A stretch of 64,000 nt of DNA from Anadara kagoshimensis (GCA_021292105.1 CM037870.1:18903087-18967086), one strand, 5' to 3'; shown: positions 36,258 to 47,520, numbered from the stretch's first letter. Notes: generated by a model not told the origin, from the sequence alone. Made by a program: numbers and translations.

Positions 36258-36395
36258 CTTACTCTTCCAGAGCATTGGTCTCACTTTCCTGGTGAAAGTT
36301 CACATCTTAAACTTTTGCCAGTTTTCAAAGGTTTTAGTTTGCCTTTTGGATTATGATTTAAACATGTATGCATGTTTGTGTTTGATTTACCATTG
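36258..36395 (-). repeat. R1-like fragment
   Basis: GGTCTCACTTTCCTGGTGAA and ATGTATGCATGTTTGTGTTT resemble minus-strand R1. A similar fragment is at about 32925-33035. Confidence 0.45.
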
Positions 36396-36440
36396 TGTTT
36401 CAAAGTTTTGGTAAGAAAATCAAGTTTCAACACATTGATA

Positions 36441-36601
36441 CAGTTCAAACCTGCCTTAAAGGCCACCTCAATATAAGGGCCACCTGCTTATAAAGGCCAG
36501 TAGAATTGTATACCAATTGTTTTTTGTTCATATTATTTGAACCTATATACAAGCCACTTTTGCTGGTTCCCTTGGGTGGCCTTTATAGACAGGGTTGACT
36601 G
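36441..36601. mobile_element. pogo/Tigger-like MITE M3
   Basis: CAGTTCAAACCTGCCTTAAA start after TA; AGACAGGGTTGACTG end. Confidence 0.65.
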
Positions 36602-37320
36602 TTCTTATAAATGTTTTCACCATCATGCTTCAACATTTTGATATAAATTTTTCATTATGCTTACAGATTTCTCATAAATGCTTCAAGATTTTCATATAAA
36701 TGCTTCCAACTTTATTTCATATAAATTGCTAAAATAGCTTTAATATGCCATTAAAAATCAAATCTCTAGCATCAAGTATCTGGTTTCTGGAATGGTATCA
36801 AGTAAATATTGGTCTACATGACAAAATACATGTACAGCAATGTCAGCATAATAATTTTTTACATACTGTGTATTAACATGTAGGCCCTGATTTACATAAA
36901 ACCCCGAGGCAGATATTATCATATTTTGATCATTTGCTTACATTTCAATGTCATGTCACGAATGCAAATTTTGGCACTCAATTTATTAAAGGTAGAACAA
37001 GGTGAAATTTTTGGTCAACATAAAACTAGAGTTACCTCCCTTTATCTACACCAGTTGGATTACACCCTTAGGAAATATTCTCGATTCATATAATTTCATG
37101 CAGAGGCAGCTAAATGCAATTTGAGTGGAGAAATGTTATTTTAAGTTCAAATTAAGCTATATTTCTCATTTTCATTGAGGCAGTCACTTTTGGGGTGCAG
37201 GAGGAAACCAGAGTTCCGGTAAAAACATTAGGATTTGTTCCCACATGGGATTTGAACTTAGGTTGTTAGGGGTGCAATGGTCAGCAAGCCAGGCTTAAGT
37301 CCACTTATGTCTCTTTTAAT
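36602..37320. other. no gene seen
   Basis: AT-rich; a degenerate SINE-like stretch at about 37120-37310. Confidence 0.45.
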
Positions 37321-37321
37321 G

Positions 37322-37652
37322 CACCACTGTGGTAGCTCAGTTGGTAGAGTACTAGCTCCATACATGGGAGGTCGTGGGTTCAATCCCTGGCCGCGTCTGC
37401 CCCAGGACCTTGAATTCTTTTGCCAAGCACTTGGCATTTCGAAATGAAAGTCATGGTTCTTTTGTATGGGAACTTAAAATAAACGAGGTCCCGTGTCACA
37501 GTTGGCTTGGCACCTAAAGAACCTTGTTGTATATTGCTTTCAGCACAATGCACAGGCAAAATTTCTGTACCTTGGCCTATAGCTGGCAACAGTTCAATAT
37601 AAGTGAAATATTCTTGACAGATGCTAAACACCATTACTCTACTCAACTCAAT
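37322..37652 (+). repeat. SINE family A, full length
   Basis: Head GTAGCTCAGTTGGTAGAGTA, B box GTGGGTTCAATCCC, body and tail ATATAAGTGAAATATTCTTG. Confidence 0.85.
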
Positions 37653-37879
37653 TCTCTTTTAATGCAATTGGAGTTTTAGGAATATATTCCAAGGACTGCT
37701 TCTAATTTATTTAATTTATTCAAAAACATTCTTGGAGAGTATATTAAACTATCAATATTTTGATCTTTGCATGTTGTAATTTTACATTCACACTGTATAT
37801 CTAATTTCTATATACCACTGAAGTAGAGACTTCCACACTAAAACAGATAATCAGTAGTCTTGTAAAATAGAAGTTTGCA

Positions 37880-38310
37880 AATGATTGATTGGTTGGTTGA
37901 ATGTTGCTTAACGTCACGTCACATCAGTAATTTTTCAGCTATTTGCGACAAGAGTGAGTGAGTAATGGTGTGTAACGTCCCAGTCAAGAATATTTCACTT
38001 TTTTTGGAGACGTCGCCAGCTATAGGCGAAAGTGCAGAAATTTTGCCTGTGTGTTGCGCTTATGGCATTATACAGCAGGGTTCTTTAGCGTGCCAAGCCC
38101 ACCGTGACACGGGACTTCGTTTATTTTAAGTTCCCATCTGAAAGAACCGTGACTTTCATTTCCTAATGCCGAGTATTTGTGACAAGAACTATTTTATTAA
38201 TCTCTGAACAAGTTGGTGTATGTATGTGAAGTGCTGTGTGTTTTATGGTATGAGAGACCCTGGATTTGAAGACTGAAGTCTTATCCTTTAGGCCATCGCA
38301 GCCTCATAAA
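37880..38310 (-). repeat. SINE family B split by a family A insertion
   Basis: Left part TTGGTTGAATGTTGCTTAAC to 37953, right part from 38189 to the head CTTTAGGCCATCGCAGCCTC. About 190 bases of its body are missing compared with the 32.4-kb copy. Confidence 0.75.
37954..38175 (-). repeat. SINE family A nested in SINE B, 5'-truncated
   Basis: Tail and body present, tRNA head absent. Flanked by a 13-base target duplication ATTTGYGACAAGA (37941-37953 and 38176-38188, one mismatch). Confidence 0.8.
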
Positions 38311-38599
38311 TTTGCAACTGAAAAAACATGTAAATGGCAACAGTTCTAGGCTAGAACATGTCACAATACAAATTAACACAAATGATGAAACAGAAAAACA
38401 CAATGTGGCCACTGATTACAAAATTTTCAACTTTGGATGGACAATGGAGCAAATGTCCAGTGGTGTGGTAATAGCACTATTTAGAGCCCTAACCATCAGA
38501 CTTATTTTACAACCAGTGGTCCATAAATATGCACATTCAAAAATTACAAATAAGCCTTTAAGGTCCTTATGAACCTACAACAATAACATGTAAAAGCAT

Positions 38600-38815
38600 A
38601 TGTTGTCCATAAAATTTTTTACACCCCAGCCAAGATTCACTTGTAACCAAGTGGCCAGCTCAGGTATGGTGGAGGAAGCTGGAATGCCCAAAGAATACCA
38701 CCAATCTTTGGCAAGCTCACTGACAAACTTTCTAACAACAGGATCTGTCCAGAGTGGGATTCAAACCTCTGTGATGAGAGGTTGGTTGATCTGACCTTCG
38801 ACATGTGACTGAACT
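38600..38815 (-). repeat. SINE family C-like, degenerate
   Basis: CAGCCAAGATTCACTTGTAA, TGGTGGAGGAAGC and GTGGGATTCAAACC fit a minus family C copy. Confidence 0.45.
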
Positions 38816-39182
38816 GACAATTTCATACAGCTAAATGCAATTGGAGTGAGGAAATGTTATTTTAAGCTTGTTAAGATTTTTCAAGCTCGCACTAGACAGT
38901 GTCCAAAGTGCTCAGTCAAGAGGGACAATCCCATGACTATGTTGATCACACACAAATAGAAACTTGCTTCAAAGGTAAACTGAACCTAATTCTATATGGT
39001 AGCTCGTAAATTTGAAAACAATATATATATGTATAGCTTTCGGATCATGTTACAATTAACACAAATATCTAACTTGATCTAGTATTGTTGAAGTGTTTGC
39101 AGAAACTACTGGGAATTGAATGTTGTCCACTGACAAGGAAACTTGATGGACATACACAATGTACATCTTCCATGGCCAAATA

Positions 39183-39358
39183 CAGTCAACCCTGTCTATA
39201 AAGGCCACCCAAGGGAACCAGTAAGTGGCATTTATGGCCAGGTGATTCTTATATACTGGTTCAAATAATATAAATAAAGAACAATTAGGATACAATTCTA
39301 CTGGCCTTTATAAGCAGGTGTCCTTATATAGAGGTGGTCATTAAGGCAGGTTGGCCTG
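39183..39358. mobile_element. pogo/Tigger-like MITE M3
   Basis: CAGTCAACCCTGTCTATAAA start and GGCAGGTTGGCCTG end; TA on both sides. Confidence 0.7.
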
Positions 39359-39615
39359 TATATTATTTTTAAATTCATGAATGCGCTTTCATATAAAATT
39401 AAGGTCAATTTACCATTGAAGCGGGTGTGTGTGTTTCATCAATCAGATTAGCATGATTGTCGTATGTGCCAGTGGGAATCGAAACTGTGCAGAGAGAGGG
39501 GCTATGATATGCAAATGCTGTCCTTTGGACTCTGAACTGTGCGGAGAGGAGGGCTATGATCTACAAGTGCTAACCTTTAGACCACTCTTTCACCGAGGCC
39601 CGTTTCACAAGAATG

Positions 39616-39912
39616 AGTTGAGTAATGGTGTTGTAACGTCCCAGTCAAGAATATTTCACTTATATTATATCGAGATGTCGCCAGCTATAGGCGAAAGTGC
39701 AGAAATTTTGCCCGTGTGTTGCACTGATGGCAATATACAGCAGGGTTCTTTAATGTGCCAAGCCCACCGTGACACGGGACCGCGTTTATTTTAAGTTCCC
39801 ATCCGAAAGAACAGTGACTTTCATTTCGTAATGCCGAGTGCTTGGCGAAAGAACAGTCACTATCCACTTTCAAGTCTTAGGTCAGACCCGGCCAGGGATC
39901 GAACCCATGACC
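39616..39912 (-). repeat. SINE family A with 11-bp target duplication
   Basis: Body and B-box side present, A-box end missing. Flanked by TCACAAGAATG at 39605-39615 and 39913-39923. Confidence 0.8.
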
Positions 39913-40407
39913 TCACAAGAATGGAAATCAAACAAGTTCAACTTTTTTTGCCACAATAAGCATTAAGCAACTACTGTATCTCCTTTATATAATATTCAAA
40001 TTGAAGGTCCACCTTAATTATAAATTATAAAATATAAAAGTTTACAATTCTACTATTTTTCCTTATAAGAAAGCACCTTTTCAAAACAATCCCCATAACC
40101 TCATGAAGATAGTCATGCAATGTGGCAGAGTTTGACGTCACAAACGCAACCTAATTCAAAATGTCAATGTATGTGGATGGGGCTTCATGTGACATGGCGG
40201 AGTTTGATGTCACAAACACAACCTAATTTGAAGTGTCAACGTATGAAGGTGGAGCTTCACGTCATCCACATCAAAGATGTCTGTCAAAACCAAAGCTGTT
40301 CCAACAAAAAGATTTCTCCAACCGCTAGTAGTTGTTAAGCAAGTAATTTAAATGTCATCCTGACAAAAAAGGCTCGAGTTTTTCGTGTCTTTGAAAGGTT
40401 GTAAATA

Positions 40408-40534
40408 TAAGAAATGGAATTTTACTTTTGTTCTACAATAAGGTTATGGAGAGGTTTCGCACTTAATTAAATTTGAGCCATTCTCAGCCTCTCCATGACC
40501 TCATGGTAAAACAAAAGTAAAATTCCATTTCTTA
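40408..40534. mobile_element. 127-bp fold-back MITE
   Basis: Perfect 25-base arms (TAAGAAATGGAATTTTACTT at the left, inverse at the right), with further inner pairing (TATGGAGAGG / CCTCTCCATG). Confidence 0.75.
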
Positions 40535-40569
40535 AACGGTGAAACAAGTTAATACAGGGTTGTTGTTTT

Positions 40570-40740
40570 TTATATGAACTGCCTCTGTGACTCAGTGTGG
40601 TAGAGCATCTGCCTCAAGAGTGAAGGTAAAGGTCAAGGGTTCAAACCAGCCAAGTCTGAAACTTCCTCGCCAAGCACTCGGTTTTAAGTGGACAGAGTAT
40701 AGGCTGGCTCACCAGGTGTCAGTATATTGTGACTAGGCTT
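40570..40740 (+). repeat. tRNA-headed SINE-like repeat, other family
   Basis: GTGACTCAGTGTGGTAGAGC and AGGGTTCAAACC resemble A and B boxes; CCTCGCCAAGCACTCGG is shared with family A, and AGTATATTGTGACTAG with family B. Possibly a hybrid or a fourth family. Confidence 0.5.
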
Positions 40741-40997
40741 TCGACTGGTCTTTTGGAATCAAAAGAAACAATGGTCCAACTTTAGAGATTAATTTAAACA
40801 AAAGTCAATATGGATCCAGGGCCTCCATCAGTGTGTGCCAAACTTTCAAAATGATTAATGGACATTCGGTCTGGTAAACCTAGAAACTTTACCAGACCGT
40901 AAAGTTTTTTACTGGACCAAAAATTCTTCAATAAAAAGAAAACAATTATTCGGTTTTGTAAATATTTACTTATTTTCTCCTTTAAAACGGAAAGCTA

Positions 40998-41341
40998 CGG
41001 GAGGCACAAATTATGAAGAAAATTTAAGAAACATTGGATGGAGGGGCGACCATGGTTGCAATTTGACAAGGAGAAACGAGTCGGGTCGGGTCGAGTTAGG
41101 GAGGCGTAGCACACAATAATAATTTAAAAGGTCAGAATACATTTATTTATGGAAGTACAAATAAATGTATTCTGGCCTTTTAAATTATTATTGTGTGCTG
41201 CGCCTCCCGACCCGTAAAATTCAAAGCAGTGTGTGCATTTCATTACACATTTCTCCTCGTCAAATTGCAACCATGGTCGCCCCTCCATCCAATGCTGCTT
41301 AAATTTTCTTTCACGTTTTTTTCATAATTTGCACCCCCTGT
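40998..41341. repeat. long palindrome inside the composite
   Basis: Inner arms 41101-41148 and 41163-41210 pair over about 48 bases with about two mismatches. Weaker outer arms (GGCACAAATTATG / CATAATTTGCACC, TTGGATGGAGGGGCGACCAT / its inverse) extend it to about 340 bases. Confidence 0.8.
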
Positions 41342-41343
41342 TA

Positions 41344-41918
41344 CAGTGCTCCAAGTAGCCTAGTAAATACTCGAAATTTGCGACCAAAAATTGGATTTTG
41401 CGACTACAAATTGTCAGATGATCGCCATTATGTCAAATAATTTTTTTGAGTTTGGCTACTAAAAATCGGCAAATCCGGAAATTTTGTTCATGACCCGTCA
41501 CCCAACTTGACAAATAGTTTCGCCCTCAATAATATCTTAAAAGCGCTTGAACCAAAGCAGGTGACTTTATAGTTCAAAGCGCATAACTGACCATGATCTA
41601 ATTTTGCTTTAATGGCAGCCAAACGGCAAAAATCGTTTTTTGATTTGGGTTTTGTTACGACTTACTTCCTCTAATGATCAAGTTTGATCTCTTCTCATCG
41701 CTCCGCCTCGAAAGTTGCCTCCCGTGGTGGGACCAATCCGAGGATCTCACTAAAACCATTCAATCGGTAGTAGCGACGGACGGTGTGATTAAAAAGAATA
41801 TTTATAAGGTTTGGCCACCAAGAATTTTACCTGGCGACAAAAATCTTGAAATGGCTACTGAAATTTTTGAATTATTAGCCATGTGGCTACCAGTTTTCAA
41901 AACCTGCTTGGAGCACTG
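41344..41918. mobile_element. inner TIR element (CAGTGCTCCAAG ends)
   Basis: Ends CAGTGCTCCAAG and CTTGGAGCACTG; subterminal GCGACCAAAAATTGG / GGTTTGGCCACCAAG-type blocks. No clear target duplication. 575 bases. Confidence 0.6.
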
Positions 41919-42180
41919 TGCTTTCCGTTTTATTGGTTTCCCTGGAATAGCTCCTGGAACGTTTATTTCAGGTTAAACATTTTTGTAATAACGGAAGTCG
42001 GATGGCAATAATAAAATTTGAATTGGATCGGAACTATAAATCCGAATTTTTGGCGCTCTCTATTTTCCGAACTGGTTACCGGACATAAGGTTCCGGAAAA
42101 ATCTGATTTTTTATCGGACCAGCGGTAATTTTATCGGACTTGTCCGACGGTCCGACGAAGTTTGGCACACACTGCTCCAT

Positions 42181-43352
42181 GAGACTGGGACTTTAGCTTC
42201 ACTCCCGACTTTCAGAAAGAAGCAGTTTTCTTGAGATTTTGAAAAAGGGGTTTGACTCCTAAAAGTGACGGGTCAAAATAGAAGACCTGCTAAAGTCAAA
42301 TGGAAACCTGGTAAGACTTCCTAGTGTAACCGCCCACCATACTTCTACTAAACTGTAAATATGTAAATAAAATAAATTCACATTAAAATCCATACATGTA
42401 CAATCTCTGAAAAATTATTTTTTCAAATAAATATTTCAAATGGCTCGATTCCTTTAGTTTTAAAGCTTTTTTTCAGTCAAACTAGAATTTTAGTCAAAGG
42501 GGGGGGAGTGTTACACATGGAAGTCCTTCCAGAAACATTGCATAATATGGGCATTTAAGAGATGACACAGATTTTTTTTTTTTGTTACAAAGCTTTACTA
42601 TAACTGGCCTGACATCAGTGCCACATAAATAATCATACTAAAGTAATGTAATTAAACGTTGTACATTTACTTAAAACTACAAACATATAACTTTCCTTAT
42701 AAAGAGACAAGATGGGAAAATGGGATGGGCCAAAAAAGACGCCATCATTCTCACACAAAATACATGTAGACAGCATTTCTATTACAATACACATCAGATA
42801 TGATATTAAATCAATATTGCATGCACATAGTAAAAGTCATATGATGTACGTCTGAGTAAACTGGCAGTAAAAACTATATTGATATGAATGCTAGTTAATA
42901 AGTCATTTTACAAAAATGTTATGATGTCGTCACCAGGATCTTAGAAGTTGTGTATTTTATTGTCAAAATTTACACACCAGGAAAATTGACTTTTTAAATA
43001 AGTAAAAAAAAAGTAATAATAAATGTTTGTACGCCGGCCGATTGATTATTTAAAAACTTAAATGCTTAAACACATATAAAATTATCTTGTAAATGTCATT
43101 AAACGGTAGGCCTATTCGGCAAACATTCAAATAGTAGCGAGTGTGTGTTGGTAATAATGTTATTAATAAAAATTTCAAGCAGAAAAAAAAATTTTTCTTC
43201 TCATGATCAGTTCAATAAAGAACATCCTAAATAATGCACTCAACTTGCGAAACTAACATTTGTAAAAAGTCTCTTCATGGCAACAACTTGCAACAGAGGG
43301 TAATGTAGAATACAAATCATCTCCTAATTTTTTAAGTGTCACAATTTTTCTT
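42181..43352. other. no other gene; probable 3' flank of 14-3-3 paralogue 2
   Basis: AT-rich. A minus-strand AATAAA (plus TTTATT, 42956-42961) about 390 bases after the 14-3-3 stop is a possible poly(A) signal. Confidence 0.3.
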
Positions 43353-44093
43353 TTAATTTCCTACTGTTTGTTGTTCCTCACCATCTCCACTTTGATCAGA
43401 CGTCGTCCAAAGGGTCAAGTTGTCCCTTAGCAGTTGCATGATAAGAGTGCTATCTTTGTAAGATTCATCACTTAAATTATCCAGCTCTGCTATAGCTGCG
43501 TCGAAAGCTTCTTTAGCTAAATGACACGCCCTTTCAGGACAGCTTACAATTTCATAGTAAAAAACAGAATAATTAAGGGCAAGTCCTAGCCTACTTGGAT
43601 GAGTAGGGGTCATATTGGCTTTGGCTATATCCATTGCTTCTTCATAGGCTTTTTGAGAAAGCTCTATGACCTTTTTGTTATTCCCTGGGGCATACTCAGC
43701 CATATATCTATGATAATCTCCCTTCATCTTTAAATAAAACACTTTGCTTTCATGTGATGTTGCTTTTGGAATCAGGTGATTTTCTAGTAGGTCCAAAACT
43801 TGCTTACAAATATCATCCAGTTCAGTTTCAACAGTCTTTTTGTATTCTTTAACTAACTTAAGTTTCATATCAGTGTCCGCTTTATTTTCTACCATTGATA
43901 ACATTCTCCATGACGAACGTCTAGCACCCACGACATTTTTGTAAGCAACAGACAATAAATTTCTTTCCTCTCCCGTAAGTTCACTGTCGCTAGACTCGGC
44001 CACTTTCTTCATTGTTACAGCCATATCATCAAACCTTTCAGCCTGTTCAGCCAATTTAGCTTTATGTGTGTTTGTTTCTCGTGTTTCCTCCAT
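43353..44093 (-). CDS. 14-3-3 protein (paralogue 2, zeta/epsilon-like), intronless
   Basis: Predicted 246-residue 14-3-3 adaptor on the same strand as the copy at 29.1 kb. [20 protein letters not shown] is at residues 44-63; the phosphopeptide groove residues Lys52, Arg59, Arg129 and Tyr130 are all present, with Ser61 at the dimer interface (human Ser58). [12 protein letters not shown] and [15 protein letters not shown] are intact, and the tail is acidic, ending near [11 protein letters not shown]. An in-frame TAA lies a few codons upstream of the ATG, which supports the start. No intron interrupts the frame. Many metazoan 14-3-3 genes are spliced, so the intronless state is notable, but the reading frame shows no sign of decay. 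It is probably active: conserved residues are kept and a promoter-like motif lies upstream. Confidence 0.95.
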   Translation of the reverse strand: MEETRETNTHKAKLAEQAERFDDMAVTMKKVAESSDSELTGEERNLLSVAYKNVVGARRSSWRMLSMVENKADTDMKLKLVKEYKKTVETELDDICKQVLDLLENHLIPKATSHESKVFYLKMKGDYHRYMAEYAPGNNKKVIELSQKAYEEAMDIAKANMTPTHPSRLGLALNYSVFYYEIVSCPERACHLAKEAFDAAIAELDNLSDESYKDSTLIMQLLRDNLTLWTTSDQSGDGEEQQTVGN

Positions 44094-44225
44094 CCTTCCT
44101 ACTTACTATTTGGTATATTTTCTTCAAATCCTGGTGTTTTTTAACAACGGCCGGCGCCGTGGATGAAAATTTACGGGAACAGAAATCAAGATGGCGGATT
44201 GACTACGAACAAGATGGAGGCGAAA
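44094..44225 (-). promoter_or_regulatory. 5' flank of 14-3-3 paralogue 2 with YY1-like motifs
   Basis: A GC-richer patch holds CGGCGCCGGCCG near 44150-44160. It also holds two motifs that read, on the minus strand, GCCATCTTGATTT (plus AAGATGGCGG near 44190) and CCATCTTG (plus CAAGATGGAGG near 44211). Position and sequence match the motif upstream of the other 14-3-3 gene. A 76-codon plus-strand ORF starting at 44163 overlaps this flank and is probably not a gene. Confidence 0.4.
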
Positions 44226-44762
44226 TATATTAGATCACATGATACGTTTACTACCAATCACCAACTTATGAGACAGCACTGTACAAGTCGTTCAAGTAAT
44301 AGCTTTCCAGAAAACTATACATCACTTCACGCACCTGCTGATGACACAAAGGTTATTACTGTTCTTTTGTGTTTCATTTTTATTTCAAAATAATGATCAG
44401 CAATTATTGTAATTTTAATCCATAATTGGCAAAATTATTTAGTCTACTTTTGAAGGCCTTTAAAACTCTACTATTGAACAGGGTATTGATTTTAAAGGTG
44501 GTGATATTTTTTTGTCAAGTTTAAAGTTCTCGTTCAGAGACAGTCACATTCTGTGTTAGCAGCTGGTTAGGTTATGCCGGACAAAGTCACGATGCTGGTA
44601 AATAAAACAATAATGATTTTTACAATCCAATATCTATAAGAACATTAAGTCATGTTGAATGATTGCATTCGTTTCATAAACACGTTATCATGATTATCAT
44701 CCAATCAATAGCAATTCAGTTGGATGACATTATGCTAAAACCCATTTAGAATAAAAACTGTG

Positions 44763-44932
44763 ACAAACATACTAATCCATGTCCGAATCACAATCCAGAA
44801 GCAAAGTAAAAACTTTGTACTTTAACTGACAAGTTAGATTAGACATGTGAACTTCTACCAGGGAAGTGAGACCGGGTGCTCCGGAAGGGTAAGCACATTC
44901 TGTTTAGCTAGCTACATCCGTAACAAAATAAG
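44763..44932 (+). repeat. interspersed repeat R1, 3'-truncated
   Basis: GACAAACATACTAATCCATG to TAGCTAGCTACATCCG, highly similar to the first 170 bases of the 25.4-kb copy. A degenerate relative is at about 45290-45430. Confidence 0.65.
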
Positions 44933-45634
44933 AATAAATAAGAATAAGAATGTGTATTGTCCAATTAAGTACCTAAAAAGTCAAATACAATCAAAGGGGG
45001 GTAATCAAATATAACGGGACCTGTTAAATAGGTAGAGTCGTCCGATAGAGGACATAGTTTAAAATATTAATTAATTATTAGTAATCCGACGTTTTAAAGA
45101 GTCTTTAAAATTAGACTAAATTAATTTTGACAGTTTCTCCCTGCTAGCCAATCTGCCAAGACGACGGGCTTAACTTGCATCAACCGTACAACAATATCAC
45201 GAAATGTTAACAAAAAACGCGCACACCGTGACAACTCAAGTTTTTAAAATGTGATGCCATTAACAGAGACCGCTTTTGAAATATACATATTCATGGCAAA
45301 TCACAATCCCACAACAAAGAAAAATTTTGAAACTGCTGAGATGAAAAGGATAATCAGTATTAAATTAAACACGTGCCTTTCCATCAGGCAAACTGAGACC
45401 GAGTGCTCCGGAAGTATAAGCAAACGGGTTAAAAAGACAGGAAGCACCTATTCTTCTGATATCGGTTACAAGTGGGAACTGAGTAGTCCGTTCGTCCAAG
45501 CGTGCAGTTTATATTACAGTGTTTGTGTTCTGCAAACGCATCCGCCGGGTTTGCTCAGCTCGCTTGCAGAAAGTCGGTGGTTTTCTGCGGACACTCCATT
45601 TCCCCACCTTTACATCGGATTCAATGATTTGTAC
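44933..45634. other. no gene seen
   Basis: A 132-codon plus ORF at 45251-45649 runs through an R1-like stretch and has no recognisable feature. Confidence 0.5.
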
Positions 45635-45927
45635 CAGTGGCGTAGCTAGAAAAGAATGAATATGCAAGCCTGGTGCCAAAACCAACACACGGCGCATCTA
45701 CCCTATGGGGTTGGGGAGCATGTTCTCCTGGAAAATTGTGAAAAATGGAACAATTTGGTGCTTTTTCTGCATTCTAAAAAACAATATCTACATGGGTGAG
45801 AAGTAAATTAATATTCGGGCTTTTGTCTGTTTTTATTTAGACATAGACAGTGATACAGCTGTACTTGAATAAAAAAAAATTATGTGCAAGCACAGGATTA
45901 TTGGCTTATATGCACGCTACGCCAGTG
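45635..45927. mobile_element. hAT-like MITE (CAGTGGCGTAGC ends)
   Basis: Left CAGTGGCGTAGC, right GCTACGCCAGTG; non-coding 293 bases. Flanks share TGTAC, a possible eroded 8-bp duplication. Confidence 0.6.
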
Positions 45928-46592
45928 CTGTACAGTCATTACCGACTAGATTAAACGGTAACTCGATTTGAATTCAAATTTTAAAAAAGAAGACGACGGG
46001 AAAACATGGAATTGTTTAGGCAACAACCAACACAACTGTCGGCCAAAAAAACTTAACACAAACCAAGTCAATGACGACAAAAATGTGAAACACGACATCA
46101 AAAAGAACATACATATAACTTGAGGGACCACTGATTATAAAGTTATCTGAAAAATGTTGATGTCTACGTTATCAGTATTTTTACTAAATAAAAATTTAAT
46201 CTCGGTTACACCACAGATTAAGATAGAACATAAATTTCTTTAAGGTGTTTGTGAAATTGTGACCTAGGTCTAGTTGTGTACCTGTGGTTCTCAGTAATCT
46301 TAGTTGTGTTCGGTGTTAGTTCATTTTAACATCCGGCAACGGTGGGCAAGTGGTCCGGTTAACGGGATAATGTGTCACATCGCCCAAGTTCGCATTCAAC
46401 TCAATACAGATCTTAGTGTGTGAGAGAAAGTTTGAAAGTTCGCTTAGCGAAGGTTGGCGGTCAGTATTCTCCACCACCACAGGTAACTGGCCGCCTCTAT
46501 ATAGGTGAGAGAATCTTGACCGAGACGTAAAACACCGTTAAGCAATTCAACTAAGCAACCCGACATCCGATCAGTTATTTGCATTTTCTTTA
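45928..46592. other. no gene; SINE family C tail at about 46440-46560
   Basis: The tail-like CTATATAGGTGAGAGAATCT and TTGACCGAGACGTAAAACAC mark a plus-strand fragment. Confidence 0.5.
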
Positions 46593-46757
46593 CAGGCTGA
46601 CCAATTCGACAGATTTATCCCTTTTCGACGGATATATACAGCAAAAACGGATGTAAAATGTACTAACATTATAACATCGCGCGTTAAAAATGTACCAAAA
46701 TTGCTTAAAAATGTACCCGAATTACGGATAAATCAATGGAATTGATTGGTCAGCCTG
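46593..46757. mobile_element. MITE family M4, copy 2, with 6-bp duplication
   Basis: CAGGCTGACCAATTCGACAG at the left; right end inverts to CAGGCTGACCAATCAATTCC. Flanked by TCTTTA at 46587-46592 and 46758-46763. Confidence 0.7.
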
Positions 46758-46886
46758 TCTTTAGACACTTGCAATAGCCAATGGAACAAGAACATGGGAC
46801 ACGCAGTAAATGAACCGTTTTCGGAAACAACGAACAAGACAAGAGAACACAAATGTATATATTTGCAACTGAATATAAACTTACTA

Positions 46887-47075
46887 CAGTCCAACCTGCC
46901 TTAAAGACCACCTCTATAAAAGGGTCACCTGCTTATAAAGGCCAGTAAAATTGTATCCCAATTGGTTTTTTTATTTATATTGATCGAACCTGTATCTAAA
47001 GGCCACCTACCCATAAGGGCCACTTTAACTGGTTCTCTTGGGTGGCCTTTATAGCTTTATAGACAGGTTTGACTG
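46887..47075. mobile_element. pogo/Tigger-like MITE M3
   Basis: CAGTCCAACCTGCCTTAAAG start and AGACAGGTTTGACTG end; TA on both sides. Confidence 0.7.
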
Positions 47076-47171
47076 TAATAGCATTGACTAAATACTGACA
47101 AATAAGCGTTCCGCTGAAAAAAATGAAATGATTTTAATTAATAATAATAATAATTTTAAAAAAATAATTAT

Positions 47172-47345
47172 ACAGTTGAATCTCGTTATCTCGAACTCGG
47201 ATATCTCGAACTACCGGATATCTCGAACTTTTTTAAATAGTCCGAACAGAGTTGTTCTTTATTAAACCAAAATCACTCCGCTTATCTCGAACTCGGATAT
47301 CTCGAATTATCGGATATGTCGAACAATATTTTCGTCCCCTTGACT
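47172..47345. mobile_element. pogo/Tigger-like terminal fragment
   Basis: Starts CAGTTGAATCTCGTTATCTC, with repeated CGGATATCTCGAACT blocks, as seen at the ends of other Tigger groups. No right end identified. Confidence 0.5.
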
Positions 47346-47520
47346 AAAAATCCTAGGAAAATTACACTCGTTAACTCGAACAAAAAATTTAGGAAAATAA
47401 AATTTGTTAACTCGAACAAAAAATTTAGAAAAATAAAATTTGTTAACTCGAACAAAATATTTAGGAAAATTAAAATAGTTAACTCCAACAAAAAAATTTG
47501 GAAAATCAAATTTGTCAACG
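47345..47520. repeat. 36-bp tandem repeat, about five copies
   Basis: Unit: TTTAGGAAAATAAAATTTGT plus TAACTCGAACAAAAAA. Because 36 is a multiple of three, several frames stay open on both strands (for example 47316-47525 plus and 47282-47599 minus), giving repeated NSNKKFRKIKFV-like peptides. Probably non-coding. Confidence 0.8.

Larger units (their letters stand above)
40829..42174. mobile_element. composite DNA transposon, outer element
   Basis: Inverted ends CAGTGTGTGCCAAACTT; 6-bp duplication CTCCAT (40823-40828, 42175-42180). Subterminal GGTCTGGTAAA/TTACCAGACCG and CGGACTTGTCCGACGGTCCG blocks. It contains a long palindrome (40998-41341) and a second TIR element (41344-41918). A 100-codon ORF at 41674-41976 runs across the inner element's edge and is not a transposase. 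Confidence 0.65.

Noticed and set aside
41674-41976. 100-codon ORF in the composite transposon
   Set aside because: It reads through the terminal repeat of the inner element into outer-element DNA and lacks transposase motifs.
44163-44393. 76-codon ORF divergent from 14-3-3 paralogue 2
   Set aside because: Lies over the probable promoter/5'UTR and shows no family features.
45251-45649. 132-codon plus ORF
   Set aside because: Runs through an R1-like repeat fragment, has no recognisable domain and ends at a MITE edge.
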